Assembly: GCA_943328505.2 (NCBI GenBank)
Contig: CALQAH020000012.1
Coordinates: 1 to 48,640 of the forward strand
Reading direction: 5' to 3'
Length of the DNA: 48,640 bases
DNA from: Rhizobium sp. Q54
Lineage (GTDB): Bacteria > Bacteroidota > Bacteroidia > Flavobacteriales > Flavobacteriaceae
Below are positions 1-7,684 of this stretch, piece by piece (position 1 is the stretch's first letter; each line of letters begins with the position of its first letter). The notes under the pieces are model-generated. The model was given only the letters and a program-made list of their open reading frames with translations, made no database searches and was not told where the DNA came from. The translations under genes and the position numbers were made by a program.

Positions 1-84
1 ACAGATGAAATGGTGAATGAATATTTAGAACATCATAGAAATCCAAATGACAATAATAATGGAAACTTCATCATTGAAGAGTAA
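1..84 (+). CDS. C-terminal end of an IS200-like / REP-associated tyrosine transposase (partial)
   Basis: The window opens inside a reading frame of 27 codons ending at TAA 82-84. The visible residues include TDEMVNEYLEHHRNP and end NGNFIIEE. I recall this kind of tail (T-E-x-V-x-x-Y-[IL]-E, then an acidic end) from Bacteroidota Y1 (IS200/IS605, TnpA/RAYT) transposases. The HUH and Tyr catalytic motifs lie outside the window, so activity cannot be judged. Two hairpins, the second bulged, follow within 10 nt of the stop, which is the DNA form these enzymes recognise. The match is to a short tail only. Confidence 0.45.
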   Translation, partial: TDEMVNEYLEHHRNPNDNNNGNFIIEE

Positions 85-93
85 TTCAGCCTT

Positions 94-146
94 GCAGACT
101 TTTAGTCTGCCAACCAAACCTATGGACTTGAAGTCCATAGTGGTTT
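94..146 (+). repeat. Pair of REP-like hairpins, the second with a bulge
   Basis: Directly after the transposase stop there is a perfect 7-bp hairpin (GCAGACT 94-100, loop TTT, AGTCTGC 104-110). A second hairpin follows with inner stem TATGGACTT (121-129) against AAGTCCATA (131-139) and outer stem AAACC (116-120) against GGTTT (142-146). The outer and inner stems are separated by two unpaired bases on the right arm. Bulged hairpins of this type are binding sites of Y1 transposases and REP-associated transposases. Whether this pair is dispersed in the genome cannot be seen here. Confidence 0.5.
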
Positions 147-160
147 AGTTATAAAATAAA

Positions 161-192
161 AAACACAAAGTAATTGCTTTGTGTTTTTTTTT
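161..192 (+). terminator. Intrinsic terminator after the transposase
   Basis: A 10-bp stem AAACACAAAG (161-170), loop TAATTG, CTTTGTGTTT (177-186), runs into an unbroken T tract ending at 192 on the plus strand. It is a strong rho-independent terminator for the partial transposase gene. The A-rich left flank means it may also stop the converging ABC permease transcript. Confidence 0.8.
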
Positions 193-289
193 ATTCGACA
201 CAAGCGGAATGAATCTTCCTGCTTGCAAATCTAATCGTACTTTTGTGTAAAATAAAATCTGTTAAACCCTATAAAAACTGAACACTTAA

Positions 290-1543
290 TTACATCCCGC
301 TTCTAATCGCTTCCACAGGATCTAATCGCGAGGCAGAAATTGCAGGAAGAATTCCAGCAATAAGACCAATGATAGCGGCCAAACTTGTGCCCAATATAAT
401 ATTACCCAACCCAAGTACAAATTCAAATTCGAGTACGCTGGTTAAAATCATGGCAATAATCCACACTAACAGCAACCCAATGATACCGCCAATCACACAA
501 AGAATAACAGCTTCAAAAAGGAATTGAAAAAGAATAAATTTGTTTTTGGCTCCTAAAGATTTCTGAATTCCAATTAAGTTGGTTCTTTCTTTAACCGATA
601 CAAACATAATATTGGCAATTCCAAAACCACCAACCAAAAGTGAAAACCCACTAATAATCCAACCGCCCATTTTTAAACTATCGATAATACTATCAATAAA
701 ATCGGTAAATCCGGATAGAATATTGACAAAAAAGTTGTCTATCTCGTTGGATTTCACACCTCTAAAATTGCGTAATTTTTGAGCAATTTCGCCTCTTAAA
801 GCAGGGATGTCAATTCCTTTTTCGGGTTTGATAACAATTACAGGTAATACCATTTGATTGTCGTCGCCATATAATTTTCGGATAAAGTTAGAAGGAATAA
901 AAGCCGAAACATCGTCGCTTTCACCCAAACCCATACTCATACCTTTCTTTTTAGTAACTCCAATAACCGTAAAGCGTTGCCCATACAATCTCACTGTTTT
1001 TCCAATAGGATCAAAATCGTCAAAAAGCCCTTTAGCAATATCGTAACCAATTACAACCACTTGATTGGCGCCATTCGACTCCGACTCGTTAAAGAACCTG
1101 CCTTTGTCAATTTCAAGGCGTTGGATGTCTGCAAACTCATAGGTTACAGGAACAATATTTACACTCGAAACGGTTTTGGATTCAAACTTGATATTTTCAT
1201 AATTGGTAAAATATTGAAAACATAAATTTTCAACATTATTCAAAGAACCTTTTAAATACTGAAACTCTTCATTGGTAACATTGGGAAATTGTTCTCTTTT
1301 CCAACGAGGTATTTCGGAAGGACCAAAACATTCTTTGGTTAAATAAATGGTGTTTTTGTCTAACGTACTCAAGTCGCCTTTTATTTTTTTATCCAAAGAG
1401 TCTACCGCTGCCAAAACCGCAATGATAGAAAAAATACCAATAGTTACACCTAGTAAGGAAAGCATGGTGCGTAATTTATTATTGCGCAATGCGTTCATCG
1501 CAAAAGCAAAACTTTCTTTGAGTAAACGGAAGTATAGTAGCAT
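290..1543 (-). CDS. ABC transporter permease, MacB/FtsX type
   Basis: 417 residues. A single membrane segment near residues 27-47 is followed by a large extracytoplasmic domain of MacB periplasmic-core type. The C-terminal FtsX domain has three predicted membrane segments (about 290-410) and ends in the family signature RLDPVEAIRSGM; the segment NIMFVSVKERTNLIGIQKSLGA is the usual coupling region to the ATPase. Such permeases form dimers with a MacB-like ATPase and work by mechanotransmission, exporting or extracting lipoproteins, peptides or toxic compounds. No ATPase or membrane-fusion partner lies in the window, so the substrate is unknown. The gene stands alone, divergent from purH. The ATG at 1543 gives a usual N-terminus. 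Confidence 0.85.
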   Translation of the reverse strand: MLLYFRLLKESFAFAMNALRNNKLRTMLSLLGVTIGIFSIIAVLAAVDSLDKKIKGDLSTLDKNTIYLTKECFGPSEIPRWKREQFPNVTNEEFQYLKGSLNNVENLCFQYFTNYENIKFESKTVSSVNIVPVTYEFADIQRLEIDKGRFFNESESNGANQVVVIGYDIAKGLFDDFDPIGKTVRLYGQRFTVIGVTKKKGMSMGLGESDDVSAFIPSNFIRKLYGDDNQMVLPVIVIKPEKGIDIPALRGEIAQKLRNFRGVKSNEIDNFFVNILSGFTDFIDSIIDSLKMGGWIISGFSLLVGGFGIANIMFVSVKERTNLIGIQKSLGAKNKFILFQFLFEAVILCVIGGIIGLLLVWIIAMILTSVLEFEFVLGLGNIILGTSLAAIIGLIAGILPAISASRLDPVEAIRSGM

Positions 1544-1653
1544 TTGTTTCCTGTTTATTTGAATGTAAATTTCAAAAAAAAAATCTAAAAATCTAACATT
1601 ATTATTACATGACTTATTGGTATATAAAAATCTAATATTGTTACAAAACTTCC

Positions 1654-1684
1654 TTGAATTTTCTCTTCAAAAAAACTACTTTTG
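1654..1684 (+). promoter_or_regulatory. purH promoter, Bacteroidota type
   Basis: A -7 element TACTTTTG at 1677-1684 fits TAnnTTTG exactly. A TTG at 1654-1656 lies 20 bp upstream, where the -33 TTTG box is expected. The predicted start of transcription, around 1690, lies upstream of the ATG at 1729. A TTG codon at 1654 that would extend the purH frame is therefore part of the promoter. Confidence 0.65.
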
Positions 1685-1728
1685 CACCTTACTCAAAGAC
1701 AACAAGTCCGAACAAACGCAACTACACA

Positions 1729-3255
1729 ATGAACACTACAAAAACTATCCAATCGGCACTCATTTCGGTTTTTTCTAAAGACGGTTTGGAGCCTATTGTT
1801 CGCAAACTACACGAGCAAAATGTAACTCTTTATTCCACTGGCGGCACCGAAGATTTTATCAAAAACCTAGGCATTCCTGTTGTTCCCGTGGAAGACGTTA
1901 CTTCCTATCCTTCCATCCTTGGCGGAAGAGTAAAGACATTGCACCCCAAAATTTTTGGTGGTATTTTAAACCGTCAAGACCACGTAGGCGATGTGCAACA
2001 AATGGAGGAATTCAACATTCCACAAATTGATTTGGTCATAGTGGATTTGTACCCTTTTGAAGCTACTGTTGCTTCGGGTGCAAGTGAAAGTGATATTATT
2101 GAGAAAATAGATATTGGTGGTATTTCTTTAATTCGTGCTGCGGCTAAAAATTTTATAGATACTGTTATCGTGGCTTCGGTAAAGGAATATGCTTTTTTAT
2201 TGGATTTGATTTCCACTCAAAATGGGGCAACCACATTGGAACAAAGAAAACTTTTGGCAACCAAAGCATTTCACGTTTCGTCTCATTATGATGCGGCTAT
2301 TTTTAATTATTTCAATACCGATGAAACCATTTTAAAAGTAAGTGTGGCTGAGGGACAAATATTGCGTTATGGCGAAAACCCACATCAAAAGGGGTTTTTC
2401 TTTGGCGATTTTGAGGCGATGTTTACCAAATTACATGGCAAAGAATTGTCGTATAACAATTTGTTAGATGTGGATGCGGCGGTAAATTTAATTTTAGAAT
2501 TTAAAAATGAAGCACCCACTTTTGCAATTTTGAAACACAACAACGCTTGTGGTTTGGCTACAAAAAACACCATGAAAGAAGCGTATCTTGCTGCTTTGGC
2601 TGGCGATCCAACATCGGCATTTGGTGGCGTTTTGATTGCCAACTCCAACATTGATGTGGCAACAGCAACCGAAATAAACAGTTTGTTTTGTGAAGTTGTT
2701 ATCGCTCCAAGTTATGATGAACAAGCCATTGCCATTTTATCCGAAAAGAAAAATAGAATTATATTAGTGCAACATGAAGTGGCATTGCCTCAAAAACAAA
2801 TTAGAACCTGTCTTAACGGCATGTTAATTCAAGAAAGAAATACTATTACTGACAATAAACAATCGTTAAAAACCGTTACCACTTTGTCTCCAACCGAACA
2901 AGAAGTAGAAGATTTAATTTTTGCATCAAAAATTTGTAAAAACACTAAATCCAACACCATCGTTTTTGCCAAAAACAAAACGTTGCTAGCTTCTGGAACC
3001 GGACAAACGTCGCGAGTGGATGCTTTGAAACAAGCCATTGAAAAAGCTACTACATTTGGATTTGATTTGAATGGAGCGGTGATGGCAAGTGATGCATTTT
3101 TCCCTTTTCCGGATTGCGTAGAAATTGCAAAACATGCTGGAATTACTGCTGTTATTCAGCCTGGAGGTTCCATAAAAGACGAATTGAGTATCAATTATTG
3201 TAATGAAAATAAAGTTGCAATGGTATTTACAGGAACACGTCATTTTAAACATTAA
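1729..3255 (+). CDS. purH: Bifunctional AICAR formyltransferase / IMP cyclohydrolase
   Basis: 508 residues from ATG 1729, the family's usual length. The protein carries out the last two steps of de novo purine synthesis: formylation of AICAR with 10-formyl-tetrahydrofolate, then ring closure to IMP. The N-terminal MGS-like cyclohydrolase domain (about 1-190) shows STGGT and GGRVKTLHPKI. The transformylase domain shows YGENPHQ, the catalytic Lys-His pair at about K269/H270 in KHNNACG, DPTSAFGG near 293-300, and SDAFFPFPD. The frame is open upstream to 1654, but that stretch overlaps the promoter, so the ATG is preferred. Transcribed alone; the mreB -7 box begins seven bases after its stop. Confidence 0.96.
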   Translation: MNTTKTIQSALISVFSKDGLEPIVRKLHEQNVTLYSTGGTEDFIKNLGIPVVPVEDVTSYPSILGGRVKTLHPKIFGGILNRQDHVGDVQQMEEFNIPQIDLVIVDLYPFEATVASGASESDIIEKIDIGGISLIRAAAKNFIDTVIVASVKEYAFLLDLISTQNGATTLEQRKLLATKAFHVSSHYDAAIFNYFNTDETILKVSVAEGQILRYGENPHQKGFFFGDFEAMFTKLHGKELSYNNLLDVDAAVNLILEFKNEAPTFAILKHNNACGLATKNTMKEAYLAALAGDPTSAFGGVLIANSNIDVATATEINSLFCEVVIAPSYDEQAIAILSEKKNRIILVQHEVALPQKQIRTCLNGMLIQERNTITDNKQSLKTVTTLSPTEQEVEDLIFASKICKNTKSNTIVFAKNKTLLASGTGQTSRVDALKQAIEKATTFGFDLNGAVMASDAFFPFPDCVEIAKHAGITAVIQPGGSIKDELSINYCNENKVAMVFTGTRHFKH

Positions 3256-3261
3256 TTTGTT

Positions 3262-3269
3262 TAACTTTG
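3262..3269 (+). promoter_or_regulatory. -7 element upstream of mreB
   Basis: TAACTTTG fits TAnnTTTG. It lies immediately after the purH stop and 42 nt before the mreB ATG, the expected place for a promoter of the mre operon. No clear TTTG is found 19 bp upstream, so the call rests on the -7 box alone. Confidence 0.5.
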
Positions 3270-3310
3270 TACGTTAAAATTATATAAACTTTTAAACCCC
3301 TAAGAATCGT

Positions 3311-4339
3311 ATGGGATTTTTTGATTTCATGACCGAGGATATAGCAATTGACCTTGGTACCGCCAATACTTTAATTATTCACAACGACAAAGTAGTCATC
3401 GACAGTCCATCGATTGTTGCCCGTGATAGAATAACTGGAAAAATCATTGCAGTTGGTAAAGAAGCCAACATGATGCAAGGTAAAACCCATGAAAATATTA
3501 AAACCATAAGGCCTTTGAAAGATGGGGTTATTGCCGATTTTGATGCGTCAGAAAAAATGATTAGCATGTTCATCAAAAGCATTCCCGCTCTAAAGAAAAG
3601 AATGTTTACTCCAGCTTTGCGTATGGTAGTTTGTATTCCTTCTGGAATTACCGAAGTGGAAATGCGTGCGGTAAAAGAATCGTGTGAACGTGTAAACGGA
3701 AAAGAAGTTTATTTAATACACGAACCAATGGCTGCAGCTATTGGTATTGGTATCGATATTATGCAACCAAAGGGAAATATGATTGTGGATATTGGTGGTG
3801 GAACTACAGAAATAGCCGTTATTGCTCTTGGTGGAATCGTGTGTGACAAATCAGTAAAAATTGCTGGTGACGTTTTCACGAATGACATCGTTTACTATAT
3901 GCGTACTCAACACAACTTATTTGTTGGAGAAAGTACCGCGGAGAAAATTAAAATAGAAATTGGTGCTGCAATTGAAAATCTTGAAACACCACCGGATGAT
4001 ATGTCGGTTCAAGGAAGAGATTTATTGACAGGAAAACCAAAACAAGTTGAGGTTTCGTATAGAGAAATTGCTAAGGCATTAGACAAATCGATACAACGTA
4101 TTGAAGATGCCGTTATGGAAACGTTATCGCAAACACCTCCTGAATTAGCTGCGGATATATACAACACTGGGATTTATCTTGCTGGTGGAGGATCGATGTT
4201 GAGAGGTTTGGACAAACGTATTTCTCAAAAAACAGATTTACCCGTTTATATCGCCGAAGATCCTTTAAGAGCGGTTGTTCGTGGAACTGGAATGGCATTA
4301 AAAAACATACCGAAATTTAGAAGCATTCTTATAAAATAG
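3311..4339 (+). CDS. mreB: Rod shape-determining protein MreB (bacterial actin)
   Basis: 342 residues, full length. MreB polymerises at the inner face of the cytoplasmic membrane and positions the elongation machinery. The actin-fold nucleotide-binding motifs are all visible: phosphate-1 DLGTANTLI near residue 15, HEPMAAAIG, phosphate-2 DIGGGTTEIAVI near 160, and the adenosine motif LAGGGSML near 290. The N-terminus MGFFDFMTEDIAIDLG contains the usual short amphipathic stretch. It is first in the operon mreB-mreC-mreD-mrdA-rodA. The 81-nt spacer to mreC is unusually long for this tight operon and holds repeats. Confidence 0.97.
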   Translation: MGFFDFMTEDIAIDLGTANTLIIHNDKVVIDSPSIVARDRITGKIIAVGKEANMMQGKTHENIKTIRPLKDGVIADFDASEKMISMFIKSIPALKKRMFTPALRMVVCIPSGITEVEMRAVKESCERVNGKEVYLIHEPMAAAIGIGIDIMQPKGNMIVDIGGGTTEIAVIALGGIVCDKSVKIAGDVFTNDIVYYMRTQHNLFVGESTAEKIKIEIGAAIENLETPPDDMSVQGRDLLTGKPKQVEVSYREIAKALDKSIQRIEDAVMETLSQTPPELAADIYNTGIYLAGGGSMLRGLDKRISQKTDLPVYIAEDPLRAVVRGTGMALKNIPKFRSILIK

Positions 4340-4354
4340 TGTTTATTGTGAAAA

Positions 4355-4400
4355 TACTGAACACTAAATACTGAACACTGACACGAGCGTAGCGAACTGA
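4355..4400. repeat. Short direct repeats in the mreB-mreC spacer
   Basis: The unit TACTGAACACT occurs twice with a 14-bp period (4355-4365 and 4369-4379). It is followed by GACACGAGCGTAGCG and then AACTGACGAG. A related ACTGAACACTTAAT stands at 278-291, next to the ABC permease stop. The spacer contains no open frame. Confidence 0.6.
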
Positions 4401-4420
4401 CGAGAGTAATACTATAAAAG

Positions 4421-5248
4421 ATGCAGCAAATATTAAATTTTATTTTTAAAAACAGTAATCGCTTACTGTTTTTGCTGCTTTTAGTTATCTCGTTTTCGCT
4501 TACAATTCAATCCCATTCTTATCACAAAAGTAAAATTATTAGTTCGGCTAATTTTTTTACCGGAGGCATTTATGAAAAGATTAATGGAATCAATGAATAT
4601 TTCAATTTAAAAATTCAAAATGATGAATTGGCTCAAGAAAATGCGAGACTAAAATCGATTATTTTTAATACCAAGGATACAACCAAAACGCCAAGAGTTG
4701 ATTCGATAAAAGGCGTTAAGAAAACAGATATTATTGTTTCAAAAGTAATTCACAACTCGTATAGTATTTATGAAAATTACCTAACGATTAATAATGGATC
4801 TGCCTCTGGGATAAAACCAGATATGGGTGTCATAAATAGTGCGGGAATCATTGGAATTGTAGACAATACCTCCAAAAACTTTTCAACGATAATTAGTATT
4901 TTAAATGTGAAATCTAAAATCAATGCTAAAATTAAAAAATCGAACCATTTTGGTTCTTTAATTTGGGATGGTAAAAGCACTGGTTTTGTACAATTAATTG
5001 ACGTGCCAAGATTAGCAGGTGTTAGAAAAGGCGATACCATTGTTACTGGAGCACAATCGGTTATTTTCCCAGAAAATATAGGCATTGGGACTATTGACAA
5101 AATTTATACGGACAATGTTACTAATTATTACACATTAAATATTAAATTATTTAATGACATGACAAGTTTGGGGCATGTTTATGTTATCAAGAATAAAGAC
5201 AGGGAAGAAATTCTAAATCTCGAAAATAAATCCAAAAAAGATGAATAG
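4421..5248 (+). CDS. mreC: Rod shape-determining protein MreC
   Basis: 275 residues. A short cytoplasmic start and one membrane segment (about 13-30) are followed by a short coiled coil (about 60-80, rich in E/N/L) and the paired beta-domain of MreC. Recognisable family segments are VSKVIHNSYSIYENYLTINNGS, GVINSAGIIGIV and VVTGAQSVIFPENIGIG-like text. MreC lies in the periplasm, bridges MreB/MreD to PBP2 and activates PBP2-RodA. It overlaps mreD by 8 nt, so the two are probably translationally coupled. The lysine-rich C-terminal tail is short. Confidence 0.93.
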   Translation: MQQILNFIFKNSNRLLFLLLLVISFSLTIQSHSYHKSKIISSANFFTGGIYEKINGINEYFNLKIQNDELAQENARLKSIIFNTKDTTKTPRVDSIKGVKKTDIIVSKVIHNSYSIYENYLTINNGSASGIKPDMGVINSAGIIGIVDNTSKNFSTIISILNVKSKINAKIKKSNHFGSLIWDGKSTGFVQLIDVPRLAGVRKGDTIVTGAQSVIFPENIGIGTIDKIYTDNVTNYYTLNIKLFNDMTSLGHVYVIKNKDREEILNLENKSKKDE

Positions 5249-5747
5249 TGCTTTATTAGGAAATATTGTTCGATTTGTACTTTTACTTGCCGCTCAAGTA
5301 TTGGTGTTTAACAGAATTGATTTGTTTGGCTTTATCAATCCATTTCCCTATGTTTTATTTATCATTCTATTTCCAGTAAATGGGAATAAATCGGCGCTGT
5401 TGGCTGCCAGTTTTTTTCTTGGAATAATCATGGATATGTTCTGGAATTCGGGTGGAGTACACGCAGCGGCTTGTTTACTATTAGCGTATTTTAGACCTGC
5501 AATATTTAAGTTTTCTTTTGGATTGAGTTATGAATACCAAACCGTTCGATTGAATGATTCTTTATCGCCTGAACGTTTTTCTTTTATTCTTATTGCTGTT
5601 GTGCTGCATCACTTTGTGTTATTTATTTTAGAAGTTTTTAAAATTAGTTTCCTATGGGAAATACTTGTTCGAACAATGCTTAGTGCGATTTTTACTATTG
5701 TAACGTGTATTATTATTATTTATATTATTAAGCCAAACAAACGATGA
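5241..5747 (+). CDS. mreD: Rod shape-determining protein MreD
   Basis: 168 residues and strongly hydrophobic, with about five predicted membrane helices, the MreD architecture. Sequence conservation in this family is low; the call depends on size, topology, the segment NPFPYVLFIILFPVN and position between mreC and mrdA. It is an integral inner-membrane component of the elongasome. It overlaps mreC by 8 nt and mrdA by 4 nt (ATGA), which indicates strong coupling. Confidence 0.9.
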   Translation: MNSALLGNIVRFVLLLAAQVLVFNRIDLFGFINPFPYVLFIILFPVNGNKSALLAASFFLGIIMDMFWNSGGVHAAACLLLAYFRPAIFKFSFGLSYEYQTVRLNDSLSPERFSFILIAVVLHHFVLFILEVFKISFLWEILVRTMLSAIFTIVTCIIIIYIIKPNKR

Positions 5748-7672
5748 GAAAAGTTTTGTTGCCAACAATCATTTTCATTGCTACAATACTACTTGTAATA
5801 CGGCTTTTTTATCTTCAGGTTATCAATGATACTTTTAAACTTAAATCGGATAACAATGCCATTAAAATCAATTATGATTATCCAGAACGGGGTTATATTT
5901 ATGATAGAAATGGTACGCTGCTAGTTGCCAATCAGCCTTCCTACGATATTATGGTTATTCCAAAAGATATCAAAAAATTGGATACGGTTGAGTTTTGTTC
6001 TTTGTTGAATATTACAAAAGAAGACTTCCTAAAAACCATTGTCAAATGCAAGGTTTACAGCCCAAGATTGCCATCTGTTTTTTTACCACAATTAAACAAA
6101 AGAGAATATGCTGCTTTTCAAGAAAAACAGCGCAAGTTTGAAGGATTCTATATTCAAAAACGTGCGCTACGAGATTATCAGGTAGCTTTTGGAGCCAATG
6201 TTTTTGGGTTTATAACTCAAGTTAATGAAAAAATTATTGAAGGGAACAAATACTATAACAGTGGCGATTTAATAGGGCGTCAAGGAGTAGAAGAAAGCTA
6301 TGAAGAAGTATTGCGTGGTGTAAAAGGCGTAAAGTATATTCAAAAAGACAAATACAATAGAGATATTGGTTCCTACAAGGAAGGACGATATGATACTATT
6401 GCTCAGCAAGGTAAAGACATTAATCTAAGTATTGATGCAGAGTTGCAAAAATATGGTGAAGAATTAATGATTAACAAGCGTGGCGGTATTGTGGCTATTG
6501 ATCCAAAATCAGGAGAGATTTTAGCACTAGTTACAGCTCCATCGTATGATCCATCTATTTTAGTCGGTAGGCAACGATCCAGAAATTACACGATGTTGTA
6601 CCATGACTCTATTGCAAAACCGCTATATGACAGAGGGCTTTTGGCGGAGTATACTCCTGGTTCTCCTTTTAAAATTTTAACTGGTTTAGTAGCGCTTCAA
6701 GAAGGTGTAATTGATGAAGAAACTTCATTTGTTTGTCATCATGGATTTAGCTATGCTCGTGGAAGGTTCATGAAATGCCACGATTCAGGTGTTTCAAAAT
6801 TGCATAATGGGTTTTATAATTCCTGCAATACTTATTTTGCAAATGTGTATATGAAAACCATCAATAAATATGTAAAGCCTTCAGATGGAGTAGATATTTG
6901 GAGCAAACATTTAAAGAGTTTTGGTTTAGGACAATTCATGGGTTATGATTTACCTACAGGTAGAAAAGGAAATTTACCCACATCCAAAACATACAAAAAA
7001 ATGTACCCAGGTTGGGGTTGGGATAGTAAAACAATTGTTTCAAATGCTATTGGACAAGGAGAAGTTTTAATGACGCCCATTCAATTGGCTAATATGATTG
7101 CAACAGTTGCAAATAGAGGATATTATTATACGCCTCATATTATTAAAAAAATTGAAGGTCAAAAAATTGATAAAAAATTTACTACCAAGCATGTTACAAC
7201 CGTTAATAAAAAATATTTTGAACCAGTAATTAGTGGTTTATTTGATGTTTATAATTTAGGAACAGCTCACGGTTTGAATGTTGAAGGAATTGATATTTGT
7301 GGTAAAACAGGAACTGCCGAGAATTATGCGAAAATTAATGGGAAACGAGTAAAATTGCAAGATCACTCGATTTTTGTGGCATTTGCTCCCAAAGACAATC
7401 CTAAAATTGCAATTGCTGTTTTTGTTGAAAATGGCTATTGGGGAGCACGTTGGGCGGGACCAATTACCAGTTTGATGATAGAAAAATATGTTAAGAAAAA
7501 AATTACTCGTAAAGATTTAGAAAAAAGAATGTTAGAAGGAAGTCTGCAAGGCGAGTATAATAAGTACCTTCCTAAAAAACCCGAAGAAGATACTTTGATC
7601 AATGTTAAGGTTGCTTCAAAAATAAAACCAGAAATTAAAAAAGACACCACCAAAAAAGTAATAGGAAATTAA
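5744..7672 (+). CDS. mrdA: Penicillin-binding protein 2 (elongation-specific transpeptidase)
   Basis: 642 residues. One N-terminal membrane anchor (about 5-24) precedes the class B PBP pedestal domain with RGYIYDRNGTLL near 49-60 and GVEESYE near 181. The transpeptidase domain carries all three active-site motifs: SxxK as S307-PF-K310, SxN as S360-C-N362 and KTG at 521-523. It cross-links new lateral-wall peptidoglycan in the periplasm together with RodA, encoded next. The C-terminal tail is charged and lysine-rich. The ATG overlaps the mreD stop by 4 nt. Confidence 0.96.
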   Translation: MRKVLLPTIIFIATILLVIRLFYLQVINDTFKLKSDNNAIKINYDYPERGYIYDRNGTLLVANQPSYDIMVIPKDIKKLDTVEFCSLLNITKEDFLKTIVKCKVYSPRLPSVFLPQLNKREYAAFQEKQRKFEGFYIQKRALRDYQVAFGANVFGFITQVNEKIIEGNKYYNSGDLIGRQGVEESYEEVLRGVKGVKYIQKDKYNRDIGSYKEGRYDTIAQQGKDINLSIDAELQKYGEELMINKRGGIVAIDPKSGEILALVTAPSYDPSILVGRQRSRNYTMLYHDSIAKPLYDRGLLAEYTPGSPFKILTGLVALQEGVIDEETSFVCHHGFSYARGRFMKCHDSGVSKLHNGFYNSCNTYFANVYMKTINKYVKPSDGVDIWSKHLKSFGLGQFMGYDLPTGRKGNLPTSKTYKKMYPGWGWDSKTIVSNAIGQGEVLMTPIQLANMIATVANRGYYYTPHIIKKIEGQKIDKKFTTKHVTTVNKKYFEPVISGLFDVYNLGTAHGLNVEGIDICGKTGTAENYAKINGKRVKLQDHSIFVAFAPKDNPKIAIAVFVENGYWGARWAGPITSLMIEKYVKKKITRKDLEKRMLEGSLQGEYNKYLPKKPEEDTLINVKVASKIKPEIKKDTTKKVIGN

Positions 7673-7684
7673 GTCCTTAAAGAA

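Noticed and set aside
1544..1653. Riboswitch or attenuator ahead of purH and elsewhere
   Set aside because: The leaders are short and AT-rich, without conserved stems; no known riboswitch core was recognised anywhere in the window.
1654..1728. Longer purH start at TTG 1654
   Set aside because: That codon is part of the -33 region of a good promoter whose start of transcription lies downstream, and the added residues have no counterpart in PurH.
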